A DNA stretch of 47,997 nt from Gyrodactylus bullatarudis (GCA_012064415.1 SSNU01000154.1:371507-419503); one strand, 5' to 3'; shown: positions 19,901-30,667, counted from the first letter of the stretch. Made by a program: numbers and translations. Notes: generated by a model not told the origin, from the sequence alone.

Positions 19901-22893
19901 AATTTATGGAATAACTTACATCTTGGTAAATTTTAATTTAGTTTATTAATTTTCATGTTTAGTCATGAGTAGTGACGGAAATTTATTATATAAAATCACG
20001 GTGCCCCTGAAGTAAAGTTTAGCCAAATTTTTTATCGATTTCGATAATTCAAAGCAGTTAAGTGATGATATTTGGGATCAAAATAAGACGAAGAATTCGA
20101 ATTCACCTGCAGAAGTCCACTGAAATTCGTCATTACTGAGGGAAATCAAACCATTTGAATTTTTCGATTATCACGAAGGGAAATTATCCAAAATCTGGAA
20201 GTTTAACTTTTTCTCGGAAACAGTAGGATCTTCGCTATCTCTATGGCCAAATTCGAATTCTTTGTCTAATGTTGATCTCAAATATCATCACTTGACAGAT
20301 TTGAATTATCGAAATCGATAAAAATTTTGGGTTCAAAAGTTGAAAAAGAGAAAATTTGGTGCATTTTTGAAATTCGAAAAACGGCCTAATTTTGGTCAGA
20401 TTGAATTTTTTTTGAATATCAACAACTTATAAGCTCATTCCATGTAGAATTCAAAAAATTATTTTTTTCTGTGAATCCGGAGAAAAATATCGAGTTTTTC
20501 TCATCTTCATGTCAACTAGGATTATTATTGTTTGAAGCTCTATAAAGCTATTGATGACTGATAAAAAATGGATAATAATCCTAAATAAGGAAAAATCTTG
20601 ATTTAATATTGTTGTTTTAAATGGATAAATAAAAAATCCTTAACAAGTTGAGATAATTATACTTGGAGGTAAAGTAAAAAAATTTAAACATACTCCTTTG
20701 GTGGTGAGTTTTCTTTATTGCGCATTTAAATTGAAGGGTCTTCCTCAGAGATGAACTTTTATCAAGGTCATCGAAAAAATGTATTTCAACGTCTTTATCA
20801 TCAAAGAGAGCATTTTTCTGATTTAACAACGTGGAACAAGAGTTCAGATCAACAACTGACTTGGTTGAATTGGAGTTATCGCGGTAAAGAGCAAAATTCT
20901 TTTGGCATATTCGTATCAAATCTTTGACTGGACTCAGCTTTGAGTTTAGCTGTTGAGAGTTGTTAAAACTTTCAATTTTGTTGTTTGAACTGGCTAATAA
21001 GGCTTCATAATGCTCAGCAAAGTTGATTCCTTGTCGAATGGTATCATTGGATAGTTCCCAGATCAACATAATACCATCTTGACCAATAGAAAGCAACCGA
21101 TATGTCTTTAATTCAACAATCTGGTTAATAAGATTTATTTGATCAAAGTTGTGATCAAATCGAACAGAGGTAATCCATGAACGATGTCCTCTGAAGCGAC
21201 AAATGACACTAAAATCTGATATTGAGTAAATATGAACCAAATCATCTTGACCGCCGACAGCAATGTAATTCCCATCAGATGACCAATCGAGACAGGAAAG
21301 GCCCCCGAAATAAGATCGCATGAAGCCCTGGGAATTTTAAAATATACAATTATAAAGAGAATTAATTAAATCGATCTTTGATAATGTCTCAGAAACTGTA
21401 GCCAACTTGATATCAAGTCGACTAAGATTTTAATGAATAATACAGTCTAGCAGAAATTTTTATATTTATTAATATTTTGAGAGTATGTTCATTAGAACGA
21501 AATAAAAAGATTCAGAAAATTTTAAAATCCAGATTTCAAGCAATATTCGAATTCTTGTTTTATCGAATTTTAGGTCTTATTTTTACTCTAAAATGCTTAT
21601 TATAGCTCGTATTACAATTTTGAAAAAAAAAACAGAAATAATCTGCAAAAATTCTCTATAACTCGTCGCCTCAAATTTCAATTTTTTAGCAAAAGTGAAA
21701 TTGTTAATTTTTTTAATTTGAATGAATATTTTTACTGTTATCCGATCAAGGTTAGTTGAATTTGATAAAAACTGCATTTATTAATATACATGATGGAAGG
21801 TTAGCTAACCTATACTATAAATTCTTTAAAAAGAAAAATATATAAACAATACTGAAAACATATTTCCTCAAGTCTTTAAATCAGACTGATCTCTTCAAAA
21901 TACCAAAGCACTAAGAATAGACGAAACATAGCTTACAAATCAAATTCATGAATACTTGAACTAATACTATTTTATATTTATTATAAATAGACTTACAATG
22001 AGTTGGGCATTTTGAAAATGATAAATTCTCAGATATCCATCCTGGGTCACAATGGCTAGTAATTTTCCATTGGGAGAAAATCTGAATTTGTTTATGCATG
22101 ATCCCCATAACTCGCCAAGGTTTGAGTATACAGAATGAGTTTTGATGGAATCTGCTTTATTAAATATGGATATTCTGCGTTCTTTTTTCGCCTTTGAATG
22201 ATCATGAGCAATTTTTGAACCTATACACCACTTTTGATTGGGATTTTTACTGGCTTTTGATATGAAAATTACAGAAAAATGATTTAAATGATAATTGTCA
22301 AAATACAAAGTTGAAGCTTGGTTGGCAAAAAAATCTTGATAAAGGTAGAGATTTCCGCTGGAATGACCAACAATGAATTCCCTATCAGAATTAGGAACCC
22401 ATTGTACACATGTAACAGATGTTCTCTCAATAGTTTTCTCTTCATTAAATGACTTTAAGAGAATTCGTTTGTGAAGATTGAATATGTTGATTTCACCAGA
22501 ATTGTAGCCGACAAGCAAATAAGAGTTTTTCTGATCTGTCTTAATACAATGATCTGAAACAGTTGACTTGAGTATCTTCTTCTCGATGTTTCCAAAATTC
22601 TGAAACTAAAATAAATGACATAAAAATTTATTGTGAAATAAATTACATTGACTAACATCATTGAAAAAATAGATATCCTTAGAGCTATTGATACAGTAGC
22701 AATTTTCATGAGGTGATGATCCTTTGTAGTAAGAAAACCGTATGGTTTGGTTATCATGGGTTGAATTTAGTTGACAATCTTTGTAACGACCTAAAATATC
22801 AACTGTTGATCCAAGTAGATATTCTCCCTCAGGTGTAGTTAATGATGTTAAATTTTCATTATTATTAGATGTATTCAATGATGTACTATTCAT
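16990..22893 (-). CDS. WDR20: WDR20/DMWD-type WD40 protein, six exons
   Basis: In animals WDR20 binds the deubiquitinases USP12 and USP46 with UAF1 and raises their activity. Exons on the minus strand are 22893-22657, 22605-21997, 21327-20694, 18123-17769, 17635-17467 and 17013-16990, giving 2028 nt and 675 residues, in frame throughout, with GTNAGN or GTATGT donors. Family landmarks appear in order: TTPEGEYLLG at the N-terminus, LLVGYNSGEINIF, SVTCVQWVPNSDREFIVGHS with SGNLYLY, FRFSPNGKLLAIVTQDGYLR, MRSYFGGLSCLDWSSDGNYI, GHRSWITSVRFD, LSIGQDGIMLIWEL, and far downstream the closing repeat ACPSLEDIPILEA and QGLVFSWKRP. The human protein is about 570 residues; the extra length here lies in low-complexity linkers. 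The 2570-nt intron 18124-20693 carries a Merlin-like transposon. The last tiny exon (8 codons including the stop) is the least certain. Confidence 0.85.
18149..18236 (+). repeat. direct repeat in WDR20 intron, copy 1
   Basis: It shares atggatgtggaaaattaacc and the following 65 bases with 18522-18608, about 373 bp away. A second pair, 18411-18510 and 18788-18890 (ccataacaggcaaaagagta-like), repeats with nearly the same spacing, so a ~375-bp unit is tandemly duplicated with divergence. Confidence 0.65.
18522..18608 (+). repeat. direct repeat in WDR20 intron, copy 2
   Basis: Partner of 18149-18236. Directly after it, 18603-18634 (attcatgaatacttgaacta and on) is identical to 21945-21976, which lies just inside the intron next to the exon-2 donor. 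Confidence 0.65.
19015..20024 (+). mobile_element. Merlin/IS1595-like DNA transposon, internally deleted
   Basis: The terminal inverted repeats are 19015-19040 and 19999-20024, agreeing at 23 of 26 positions, with the shared core AGGGGCACCG. Between them lies a broken transposase of the ISXO2/IS1595 superfamily, to which eukaryotic Merlin elements belong. I could not see the 8-9 bp target duplication usual for Merlin. The element lies inside an intron of the minus-strand WDR20 gene, in antisense orientation. Confidence 0.75.
19220..19888 (+). pseudogene. Merlin-like transposase, deleted in the middle
   Basis: The first part (19220-19450) gives about 76 residues with a short zinc-ribbon-like CSTCKRRK. 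The second part (19538-19888) gives the C-terminal DDE half, with GSISDEHKSYKKL (second catalytic aspartate, in SDEH) and HTNRIESIWGVAKR, the motif typical of IS1595-type enzymes. A frame change and a deletion of more than 100 codons between the parts remove the first catalytic aspartate. The copy therefore cannot encode an active enzyme, but its inverted repeats could be mobilised from outside. Confidence 0.8.
20090..20520 (+). repeat. dispersed AT-rich repeat in WDR20 intron
   Basis: The left half (20125-20270) matches 8225-8390 and the right half (20390-20520) matches 3625-3770, all in direct orientation and diverged. It contains ATCGAAATCGATAA-like inverted pieces. It may be a decayed non-autonomous element whose full length is visible only here. 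Confidence 0.5.
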
Positions 22894-23039
22894 AAGTTTT
22901 AATTTAGTTCAGAAATCGATTGAACATAAACAAAAATTTTCATCAGATTAAAAAATCAGATTTTTAAAAAATGTCTAGAATTTCAATTTGAATTATTCAG
23001 AATAATTTATTCTATCAAACTTTCTGAAAATGTACGAGT

Positions 23040-23690
23040 TAAACTCGGCGATTACAACCATTTTAGGAAATATTTTTTTGGAAACTAGGCGATATCTTGT
23101 TTTTGGCTATAAATAAGTTATTTTTCATCATTTTGAGCTGAAATCCAGCGTTGGCTTATTCTTTACATAATGCCATCTAGTTTCCATAAATTTCAGGTTA
23201 AAATATTATTTCATAAAAGATATATAAAGGTTCAAAGACGAGACGGTTTTAAAAAGTTTTAGATACAAGCTATTTTCTTCACTTTTTTAATTCTAGACTC
23301 CTGTTGAATGATATGAGCTCCTTTAAATTAGAGGCTTTAACATTATAACTGCTAGAGATCCCATATTTTGGAAATCACAAACAATTAGATTTGCTTACTC
23401 TCCTTCTTTAATCATATTTGCCGTATATTTCTCATTCAATATTTTAGTGTTCCATCCACCCTTAAGAGATGGGAACCAATTTCTACGGATTCCTCAAATT
23501 TCAAAGACAATTTCATTTTATGCTTGTCTTGGCCAAAGATATTTGAATAAAAATAGGCTTAAATTATAAAAAGAATAAGCCAACGCTAGAATTTCAGCTC
23601 AAAATGATGAAAAATAACTTACTTATTTATACCCAAAAACAAGATATCCAATAAAATATTATGTGAAATGGTTGTAATAGCCGAGTTTGT
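23040..23690. mobile_element. foldback/MITE with ~120-bp inverted repeats
   Basis: The arms 23040-23164 and 23570-23690 are inverted copies, sharing for example TTTTTCATCATTTTGAGCTG and GATATCTTGTTTTTGG. The spacer of about 405 bp has no ORF. The element begins 150 bp upstream of the WDR20 start codon and may sit in its promoter region. The family is unknown. Confidence 0.75.
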
Positions 23691-24540
23691 AGTTTCCAAA
23701 AAATATAAAAATTTCTATTTCGAATTTAAAAATGATATTTTTTCTCTTCCCACTTTGACCACAACTTCCTCGTATTCACACAGATTTGGGAAACTATTCT
23801 AATCTTTAATAGAGATCACGTGATTCCCTCCCCTGAATCAATCAAACTGATTTTTTAATATTAATATATCACACATTCATTCAAACATTGTTAAAGACTG
23901 ATAGTAGAGAAAATAAATTTAGAGATTACAATCACCTCTAAACTTGAAGCTCTCCTAATTTCGTCCACCAATTAACGTTAAATTATTTTTTTAATTATAC
24001 TACTCTCTCTAATTTTGTCAGATAACTTTAGGCAGCCTACAAACTTGGTAAGTATCCGATAGCTTTGATTTTTTATCAAATTAAAAATTAGTCTTTTTAT
24101 AATTATAAATGAGAAAATCGATTAGGGCTCTTTCAGCACAATAAAAGTGTATCAACAGGTTGAATTTTATAGTTATGTCAGGTGTAATATTTGCAAGATT
24201 TTTTATGAGCCTACTTTATAGTAGATGAACTATAAATTACGAAAAGATCAATAGGAGAATTATTTTGTTCTATGATGGAATCTGAAATCTTTTTTCCAAA
24301 GCCTCTTCCAAAAGTTTCGGTACTGAGATCTGAAGTCCAAAATCCGGACCGATAGATAAAATTGAAGAGATTTCAGGTTACAAGCGTCTCATCCAGTGAA
24401 AAAGACCAAAAGTCTGGAGGAGAAGACCAAACGCTACAGATCAGCACCGATCCATATGGCAAACCTAACCCCTTTAGTAGTAGAGGTCGTGAGTTTAATT
24501 CTCACTGAGGGCAACTCTATATTATTCCCCGTTCCACTTT
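23691..24540. other. no gene recognised; weak tRNA-like T-arm
   Basis: AT-rich DNA. At 24489-24505 GTGAGTTTAATTCTCAC makes a perfect 5-bp stem with a 7-base loop like a tRNA T-arm, followed by TGAGGGCA, but no matching acceptor 5' strand, D-arm or anticodon arm is evident. It may be a SINE head remnant. Confidence 0.35.
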
Positions 24541-24544
24541 TCGC

Positions 24545-25020
24545 ATAATTGATGGCGTGTGAACAAATCTCGAACATTCTTCAGAAAAAATCCAATCTCT
24601 AGCCTCTTTTGGACCTAAAAACTCACCCCAAGAAGGCCTGGAGGAAAATAGCCTTCCTAACAAATAAGGAAAAACACCACTCTCTCCAAGCAAATATACA
24701 ACTGCAACAACCCTAAAAGACTTTTTCATCAATGTCTTCTCACCCCCAATTATCCCCACAAATGAAAATACAAGCTTTCCATCACCACTGATCTAATCAT
24801 CAATATCCTCCTTGAATCAAAATCTAAAAAAAGAAAAGATGTCCATCACAACTCAATTGAATTACTATTATGATAATAGTATTATCCCTTCCAATGTCTT
24901 TCTTTGACAGATTTGTACCATTCCTAAACAAACTTATCTTCCTCGACCGTATTCCGTTAGGATGGACAACCATAAAAATCACGCCAATTCCAAAAACTAA
25001 TTTCGTCCGCGTATTGAAAA
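24545..25020 (+). pseudogene. LINE fragment, plus orientation
   Basis: Read on the plus strand it gives the linker ahead of RT and then LNKLIFLDRIPLGWTTIKIT followed by PIPK, the pre-palm 'W....ITPIPK' block of the same LINE family as at 1735-3420. Several frame breaks. It ends abruptly near 25020, where a minus-strand copy begins, so two copies meet tail to tail or a segment was inverted. Confidence 0.65.
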
Positions 25021-25790
25021 CAATGGACAGATTCATTGGAGGGTATAATTTCTGAGAAAACAAGATTAAATAAAGTTGGGCCAATGACTGAGCCTTTGGA
25101 TAATCCAGATGTTATGCCAGTTGAGGATTTATTGGCATTTTTGAGATAGAAAATATAGAGTTAGATTAATGATGTAGGGATTGATCTCGTGCGTATTGAG
25201 TTTGTTTATGATCACATCAAAAGGCAATTTATCAAAGGCTTTGAAGATATCGACGTAAATAACAGCAAAAGAGGTGTTCCCATATAGTAGATCGTTTGCC
25301 TTGTCTGAGAAATGGAGCAAGTTTGTTGTTGTACTTCTAGTCTTTATGAATCCGTGCTGGTTTGGGTCGATTGAGGGAAAGTTTAATTTGTATAAATGTG
25401 AGTTAATGATTCTGTCTATTATTGAAAGAAAGATCGGGATATTTGAAATTGGACGGAAATCAACGGGAGTAGAGGGATTTGTACAATTAGGAATAGGGGT
25501 GATTTTAATAATCTTGAATAAATTGTTGAAAAAACTCGCAAGTTCTTCGAAAAAAAGTTTTGTAAAGACAAGGGTAGTTCAACTGAGATAAAAAAGGTGT
25601 ATTTTCTTTTCTTTTCTTTGGAATTTAAAATAATGTCAATTAGATTGTTGGCGGTAATATTGGGAGGTGAGGATGAAGAACAATCAACTATACCTTTTTC
25701 AGGTCTAGTTCGTAGAATGAAGAAGTCAATTTTGTATTTTTTCATTTTGTATTTGTAAAACTCAATTGTCTATTTAGTATGTAATTAAGG
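25021..25790 (-). pseudogene. LINE reverse transcriptase fragment, minus orientation
   Basis: Read from about 25790 downwards: an N-terminal linker (PEKGIVDCSSSSPPNI), an 'ITPIPNC...DFRPIS' pre-palm block in broken frames, the HGFIKTRSTTTNLLHFSD region, and motif A as FAVIYVDIFKAFDKLPFD with the first catalytic aspartate. It stops before motif C. Frame breaks and in-frame stops show it is dead. Its 5' part runs into the palindrome around the assembly gap. Confidence 0.75.
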
Positions 25791-26457
25791 CTGGAAAAAA
25801 AACAAAATTGAANNNNNNNNNNNNNNNNNNNNNNNNNNNNNNNNNNNNNNNNNNNNNNNNNNNNNNNNNNNNNNNNNNNNNNNNNNNNNNNNNNNNNNNN
25901 NNNNNNNNNNNNNNNNNNNNNNNNNNNNNNNNNNNNNNNNNNNNNNNNNNNNNNNNNNNNNNNNNNNNNNNNNNNNNNNNNNNNNNNNNNNNNNNNNNNN
26001 NNNNNNNNNNNNNNNNNNNNNNNNNNNNNNNNNNNNNNNNNNNNNNNNNNNNNNNNNNNNNNNNNNNNNNNNNNNNNNNNNNNNNNNNNNNNNNNNNNNN
26101 NNNNNNNNNNNNNNNNNNNNNNNNNNNNNNNNNNNNNNNNNNNNNNNNNNNNNNNNNNNNNNNNNNNNNNNNNNNNNNNNNNNNNNNNNNNNNNNNNNNN
26201 NNNNNNNNNNNNNNNNNNNNNNNNNNNNNNNNNNNNNNNNNNNNNNNNNNNNNNNNNNNNNNNNNNNNNNNNNNNNNNNNNNNNNNNNNNNNNNNNNNNN
26301 NNNNNNNNNNNNNNNNNNNNNNNNNNNNNNTTCAATTTTGTTTTTTTTCCAGCCTTAATTACATACTAAATAGACAATTGAGTTTTACAAATACAAAATG
26401 AAAAAATACAAAATTGACTTCTTCATTCTACGAACTAGACCTGAAAAAGGTATAGTT
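25686..26457. repeat. palindrome with 127-bp arms around an assembly gap
   Basis: The arms 25686-25812 and 26331-26457 appear to be perfect inverted copies. The unknown bases start right where the left arm stops and end right where the right arm starts. The arms contain the LINE linker coding for RTRPEKGIV. The gap is therefore inside a hairpin: a real inverted insertion that could not be sequenced through, or an assembly fold-back artefact. Confidence 0.9.
25813..26330. other. assembly gap (518 N)
   Basis: Unsequenced bases. Open frames spanning the N-run are meaningless and are not reported. Confidence 0.99.
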
Positions 26458-26730
26458 CTGGTAGTGGAGAGTTGGAATAAATGCTAGTGAAAAAGTTGTT
26501 GATATCCTTCAGGTAAAAGTTCAGAATGGTTTTGGATGATCTTCTGTTAGAAAGGAAGTTAATTTTTTTCCATACTACTTTAGGATTTGATTTGAATTCG
26601 CCTATAATGGAGGCCTCGAAAAGTATTTGGGAGGGAATTAAATTAGATTTGTTTGAGTAATTTGATGATCGTTTGGCTGCTTCTACTGAATCACAGAAAA
26701 GGTTAAAATAGAATGAGGAATTGTAAATAA
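26458..26730 (-). pseudogene. LINE linker fragment beyond the palindrome
   Basis: On the minus strand it reads SNPKVVWKKINFLSNRRSS and neighbouring residues, the linker usually found between endonuclease and RT in LINE ORF2. It is in the same orientation as 25021-25790 and would lie directly upstream of it if the palindrome and gap were removed, so the palindrome looks like an insertion into one LINE copy. Confidence 0.55.
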
Positions 26731-26904
26731 TAGTAAAGCTAATTGATACAGGTAAAAGTCCCGTAAAGTGAGAAGAGATGAATTAAAATCCCAGCGTTCC
26801 CCTGTTATATAGGGCAAAATAAGCTTTACTCTCATTCGTAAAATGCATGGACCAATCAGAATGCATGAAGTTGGGAATTTATGATTTTTACGAAAACTTC
26901 GATT

Positions 26905-27065
26905 TTTTCATCAAAAATTCGAATAAGTAAAAGATTTTTTGGAATCCTACTTATGCTGCCCACGAATTAAAGAAAATAATTATTTTCATGAAAAATATAG
27001 TCATTTTATATATTATTATTTCGATTTGGCGCCAAAATCCTTTTTTTCGAACTTTGAACTCAAAA
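26905..27065 (+). repeat. dispersed repeat, second copy
   Basis: Diverged direct copy of 16140-16320, with the shared cores agattttttggaatcc and atttcgatttggcgccaaaatcc (one base differs). No coding potential. Confidence 0.6.
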
Positions 27066-28083
27066 TGAGATAATGATAAATATAATTTGAAAATTAAAAT
27101 TGAAAACTTATCGAATGAAGAATCTTTAATGGTTAGCATAAAAATGAATAAATAATCCAGTTTTTCTTTTTTCGTCTTCTGATAAATATGAGTCTTGGGC
27201 TTTTCAGTACGAACTAGCTACAACGTATGCAGGAAATTCATACCAAGAATACTCAATTTAAAATTATACATTTTTATTTCACTGCAGTCGATCACTATCA
27301 CTCTAATGATAAAATATTCTTTAGAGTTTCTCATTAAATTTGTTTTTTTATGGCTTCCTGAAATTGATTTTCGTTACAAGTTGTGGCCCACTACTGCATG
27401 TTACATTTTTAAAGCTTAAAATGAGTAGACATAAATTAAAAATAATAAAATAAACTTTTAAAATGTTCTTCATGATAACTTATCATTGGTATGACAAGTT
27501 TTTCTAACATGGGGTTCAAACAGTATCTGAAAAAGTAAATAAATTTTCATTGAATGATAAGTAGGGTGGCAAATAAATGGAAAAAAATAATGAAAAATAT
27601 CTTTCAACATAGGAAATTTTTGTTGCATCGTCTTCGGTTTTGCTGGCTTTTTAAGTATTGACCTTCTTTTAAAGGATCCTTTTTACTATCCTGAACGATT
27701 TCGATTCCTTTCCTTAATGAAGGTTTACGATTCTTCATTTCTTTGAAGATTTTCACAATATAGTACGGAGTTGCATAATCTTTTCCAATAGCTTCAATCC
27801 ATGTACCCCATTTTGTAGTAAGTGGAGTTGAAAACCTTTTCAAATCTAAGAAGAAATCTCAACGTGATTTATTTTTAATGGTGGCTGCCTTAACAGAGCC
27901 TATGTAAGAAATTATTAAGATAAGATGGGAAACCGGGACAAAAGGATTGGAAAAAGGGGAAAAAAGTGAAAACTATAGATTGAAATCGCAAAATTATCTT
28001 GGAAATTAAAAGGTGTAGAGAATTAATTTTTTGATCTTCTTTTTTAAAAATCACAGCATATCAAAAATCGCAAATTTTCATCT
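27066..28083. other. mostly non-coding; possible transposase remnant
   Basis: The only suggestive frame is minus 27604-27843, described separately. Otherwise AT-rich sequence without recognisable genes. Confidence 0.4.
27604..27843 (-). pseudogene. possible hAT-like transposase scrap
   Basis: A 79-residue frame beginning RFSTPLTTKWGTWIEAI. A 'T.W.TW..A' block occurs in hAT-related and DUF659-type transposases near the middle of the catalytic region. The rest is lysine-rich and not diagnostic. Too short to be certain; chance is possible. Confidence 0.25.
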
Positions 28084-28191
28084 TTAGTATAAATTCTTCA
28101 CATGGTATTCTACGTTTTGCATAAAAAATATACTATAAATGGCTCCAATGAATCCAAGAATAAAGTACCAGATCAAGCTTGACTGTTTCAT
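28084..28191 (-). CDS. 35-residue membrane micropeptide candidate
   Basis: From ATG 28189-28191 to TAA 28084-28086 the frame encodes one hydrophobic helix, IWYFILGFIGAIYSIFFM, between a short MKQSS head and a polar tail. It overlaps longer, less convincing frames on both strands. It could be a small membrane protein or the last exon of a larger gene; no family is recognised. Low confidence because such helices arise readily in AT-rich DNA. Confidence 0.2.
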   Translation of the reverse strand: MKQSSLIWYFILGFIGAIYSIFFMQNVEYHVKNLY

Positions 28192-28495
28192 CCATCAGTC
28201 CACGAAGCTGATTGCCAACAGCCTTTTTGAAAAAATCCCAGATAAACACAATCTTTTTTATGTACAAAATATATTTTGTGAATATTCTTCTATTCTTTTG
28301 AATCAAATAAAAATTTATACTATAATTTTTGAACGTACTTTTCGAAAACATATTTCAAATTCGATTCAGTAAGAAAGGGCACAAATTTTTTTTCAAAATT
28401 CATAGAAATTTATTGAAAATAACAACATATAAAAATAGTTTATAATTGATTATTAATACGCGGAGACCTCTTCAAAAGTTGTGATTTGATTTTTT

Positions 28496-30667
28496 TCAAT
28501 TTTTCTGGGTTTTTTTCGGGAAGGGTTGAAAGAAATTTAATGTTCTCTGCATAAAATTCGTTTTATTCGCGTGATTATTACTATTGGCTATAATATTAGA
28601 AAGGTTCGTTTTAGCAAGGGGCGTATTATTCGTACAGGAAGGTGATAGGGGTCTCTTTCGAGGTGTAACTTTTTGAGGAGTATTTATTTTAGAATTATCA
28701 ATTTGTAAGGGCTTACAAATTGACGTTGAGGTTTCTTTAAACTTGTCAAATATCCTTCTCAGGCATAAATCAGTTTTTGGGGGAGTTAATTGGTTAGCGG
28801 AACTGGAAGGTTTATTATTGACAACTGAAAGATTGATACTATTCTTAATTCTCTTTCTGACTTTGGCATCAAAAATAAGCTTGGACGGAGATAAGTTGTC
28901 AATGATAATATTACCAGTAACGTATTTTAATTTGGTATTTTGATCTGGATTTGTCTGTTCATTGTATATTCGATTAGTATTCATATCATTGATAATTTTC
29001 TCTGGATTATTAATAAATTCAATTCGACTCTTTTTAACCTGTGTTTCAAACTCTGCATTTGGCATTATATTTTCCTCGTCAGATTTTTCTACAGTTCTAT
29101 ACTTCTTATTCGAATGCATTGAAATATTTTTTCCGCGAATTTCCTTTGGACTAGTTGTAAAATTTACCAAATTTTCTGGTTTCCCTTTAAGGTTTTGACT
29201 TGGCTTATCTTCAATTGCACTTTTTGGCATGACAGGAATCAGAGGCTGACCCAAGTTGAGGATTAAACGAATCTTCCAATAGGCAAAAATAGAATCTAAC
29301 ATTTCAACAGTATAAAGCGGCATTTCTTTTTGATTTTTAGATAAGAACTTGAGTCTTCGTCTGACTGATTTGTAAACTTCTGTCATATTTAACTGATCAA
29401 TCAAATTCTTTTGTTCAGTTGATAGTCTAGTTTATAAAAGAGATGCCAATTTTTTTCAATATACTAAGAGACTTTTCAACCTACCTGCATTGTTTTGTAT
29501 CTGGTTTATAAAAACATTCCTTTCCAGTTGATACCTCTGAATCCTCTACTGCATTTGCTCCAGATGAATGCCTTTGACAAAAAGACTTCAAAAAATGTGT
29601 TAAAAATTTACAAGAATTTATTGATACTGACAACTCACCTTATTTTGTAGTACGCCATTGACAATTTTTTGTTGGAAAAGTAATTTATGCTTTCTCGCGC
29701 AAGTGACATGATAAGCTGAATAGCACTTTTTAATGCTACACTGAATAGCTGCTCCGACACCCTTTTGTTTGCACAAATAACAAACAAGATTTTTCCTGGC
29801 CTTGGGTATATCATTTGTCCCCATAATGGGTTCAATAAGTTCACAATCGCCAAAGGCAATCTCAGGAATCCAAAGAGCACAAGAAACATGACACCATTTA
29901 CCATCAGAAGTAGGCTTTAAAGCTCCTTCTTTATTTGGACACAGCTCACATTTGGCATCTTTGACTTTCTTCTCACAAGGCCTACAAAACCAAGATTCTT
30001 TTGGAATTGAAATAATTCCATAGCAAGCCTGATGAACACACACAGAACATCCATCACAGAATACAATTTCATTTCCATCCTCGCCATCTTTACCAAGACA
30101 AATATCACAAGGAATGTCATCTGTGTCTTGAATATCACTGGATTTTTTAGCAGCCGAATTCTTTGCCATTAATCTTTCCAAAACTAGAAATGTCTGTTCA
30201 AGATATGAAGCATCTATAGATAATCCTCCAAAGCATGCCCGTTCTTTGTTGACAACTTCTAGCCAAGAATGATCAATTGGATCTATTTTGTAAAGATATT
30301 CAAGAATAGAATTTTCGTTAGTAATACGAGATTGATCTGAATGTAGAGACGGAACAGGATCGTCCTCATATTTGCTGAGCTTTCTTTGAGGAATAAAGAA
30401 ATTGAACTTACATGAATTTGAAATTTTTAAGAGATGAATCATTAGATTTAGGAATCTGGACACCATTATCGACATAGTCATATTTTATATCCTCTAAAAG
30501 TATAGTCTCATATGATAAAAATTCTTTTTCTGTTTTGATACTGGCACATAATCGTGAATCAAAAGTCTATTTGTCAGATGAATTAGATTTACTTCTTCAT
30601 ATTTAGTTTTTATCTGAGAAAGTGGGGTAACTGGCCAGGAATTTATAATTTCTTGAATTTTATTCAT
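28496..30667 (-). CDS. Jade-family double PHD finger protein, five exons
   Basis: Jade proteins are scaffold subunits of the HBO1 (MYST) histone acetyltransferase complex in the nucleus and read unmodified histone H3 tails. Exons on the minus strand are 30667-30593, 30566-30412, 30383-29639, 29585-29485 and 29426-28496: 2007 nt, 668 residues, in frame. The N-terminus has an EPL1/Jade-like segment (DYVDNGVQIPKS, then SWLEVVN). PHD1 is CDICLGKDGEDGNEIVFCDG with VCVHQACYGI; the extended second PHD includes KWCHVSCALWIPEIAFGD, CYLCKQKGVG and YHVTCARKH, continuing across a splice into FCQRHS. After the fingers, AYWKIRLILNLGQPLIP matches the Jade block that follows the second PHD. The C-terminal 250 residues are low-complexity and end with QRTLNFFQPF. 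Introns 1 and 2 are only 26 and 28 nt. Jade rather than BRPF is inferred from the flanks and the lack of bromo and PWWP domains. Confidence 0.85.

Noticed and set aside
24440..24515. tRNA gene around the T-arm-like GTGAGTTTAATTCTCAC
   Set aside because: No complementary acceptor strand, D-arm or anticodon arm could be found in the right distance.
25742..26401. Two 197-codon open frames over 25742-26401
   Set aside because: They consist of N bases; they are artefacts of the assembly gap.
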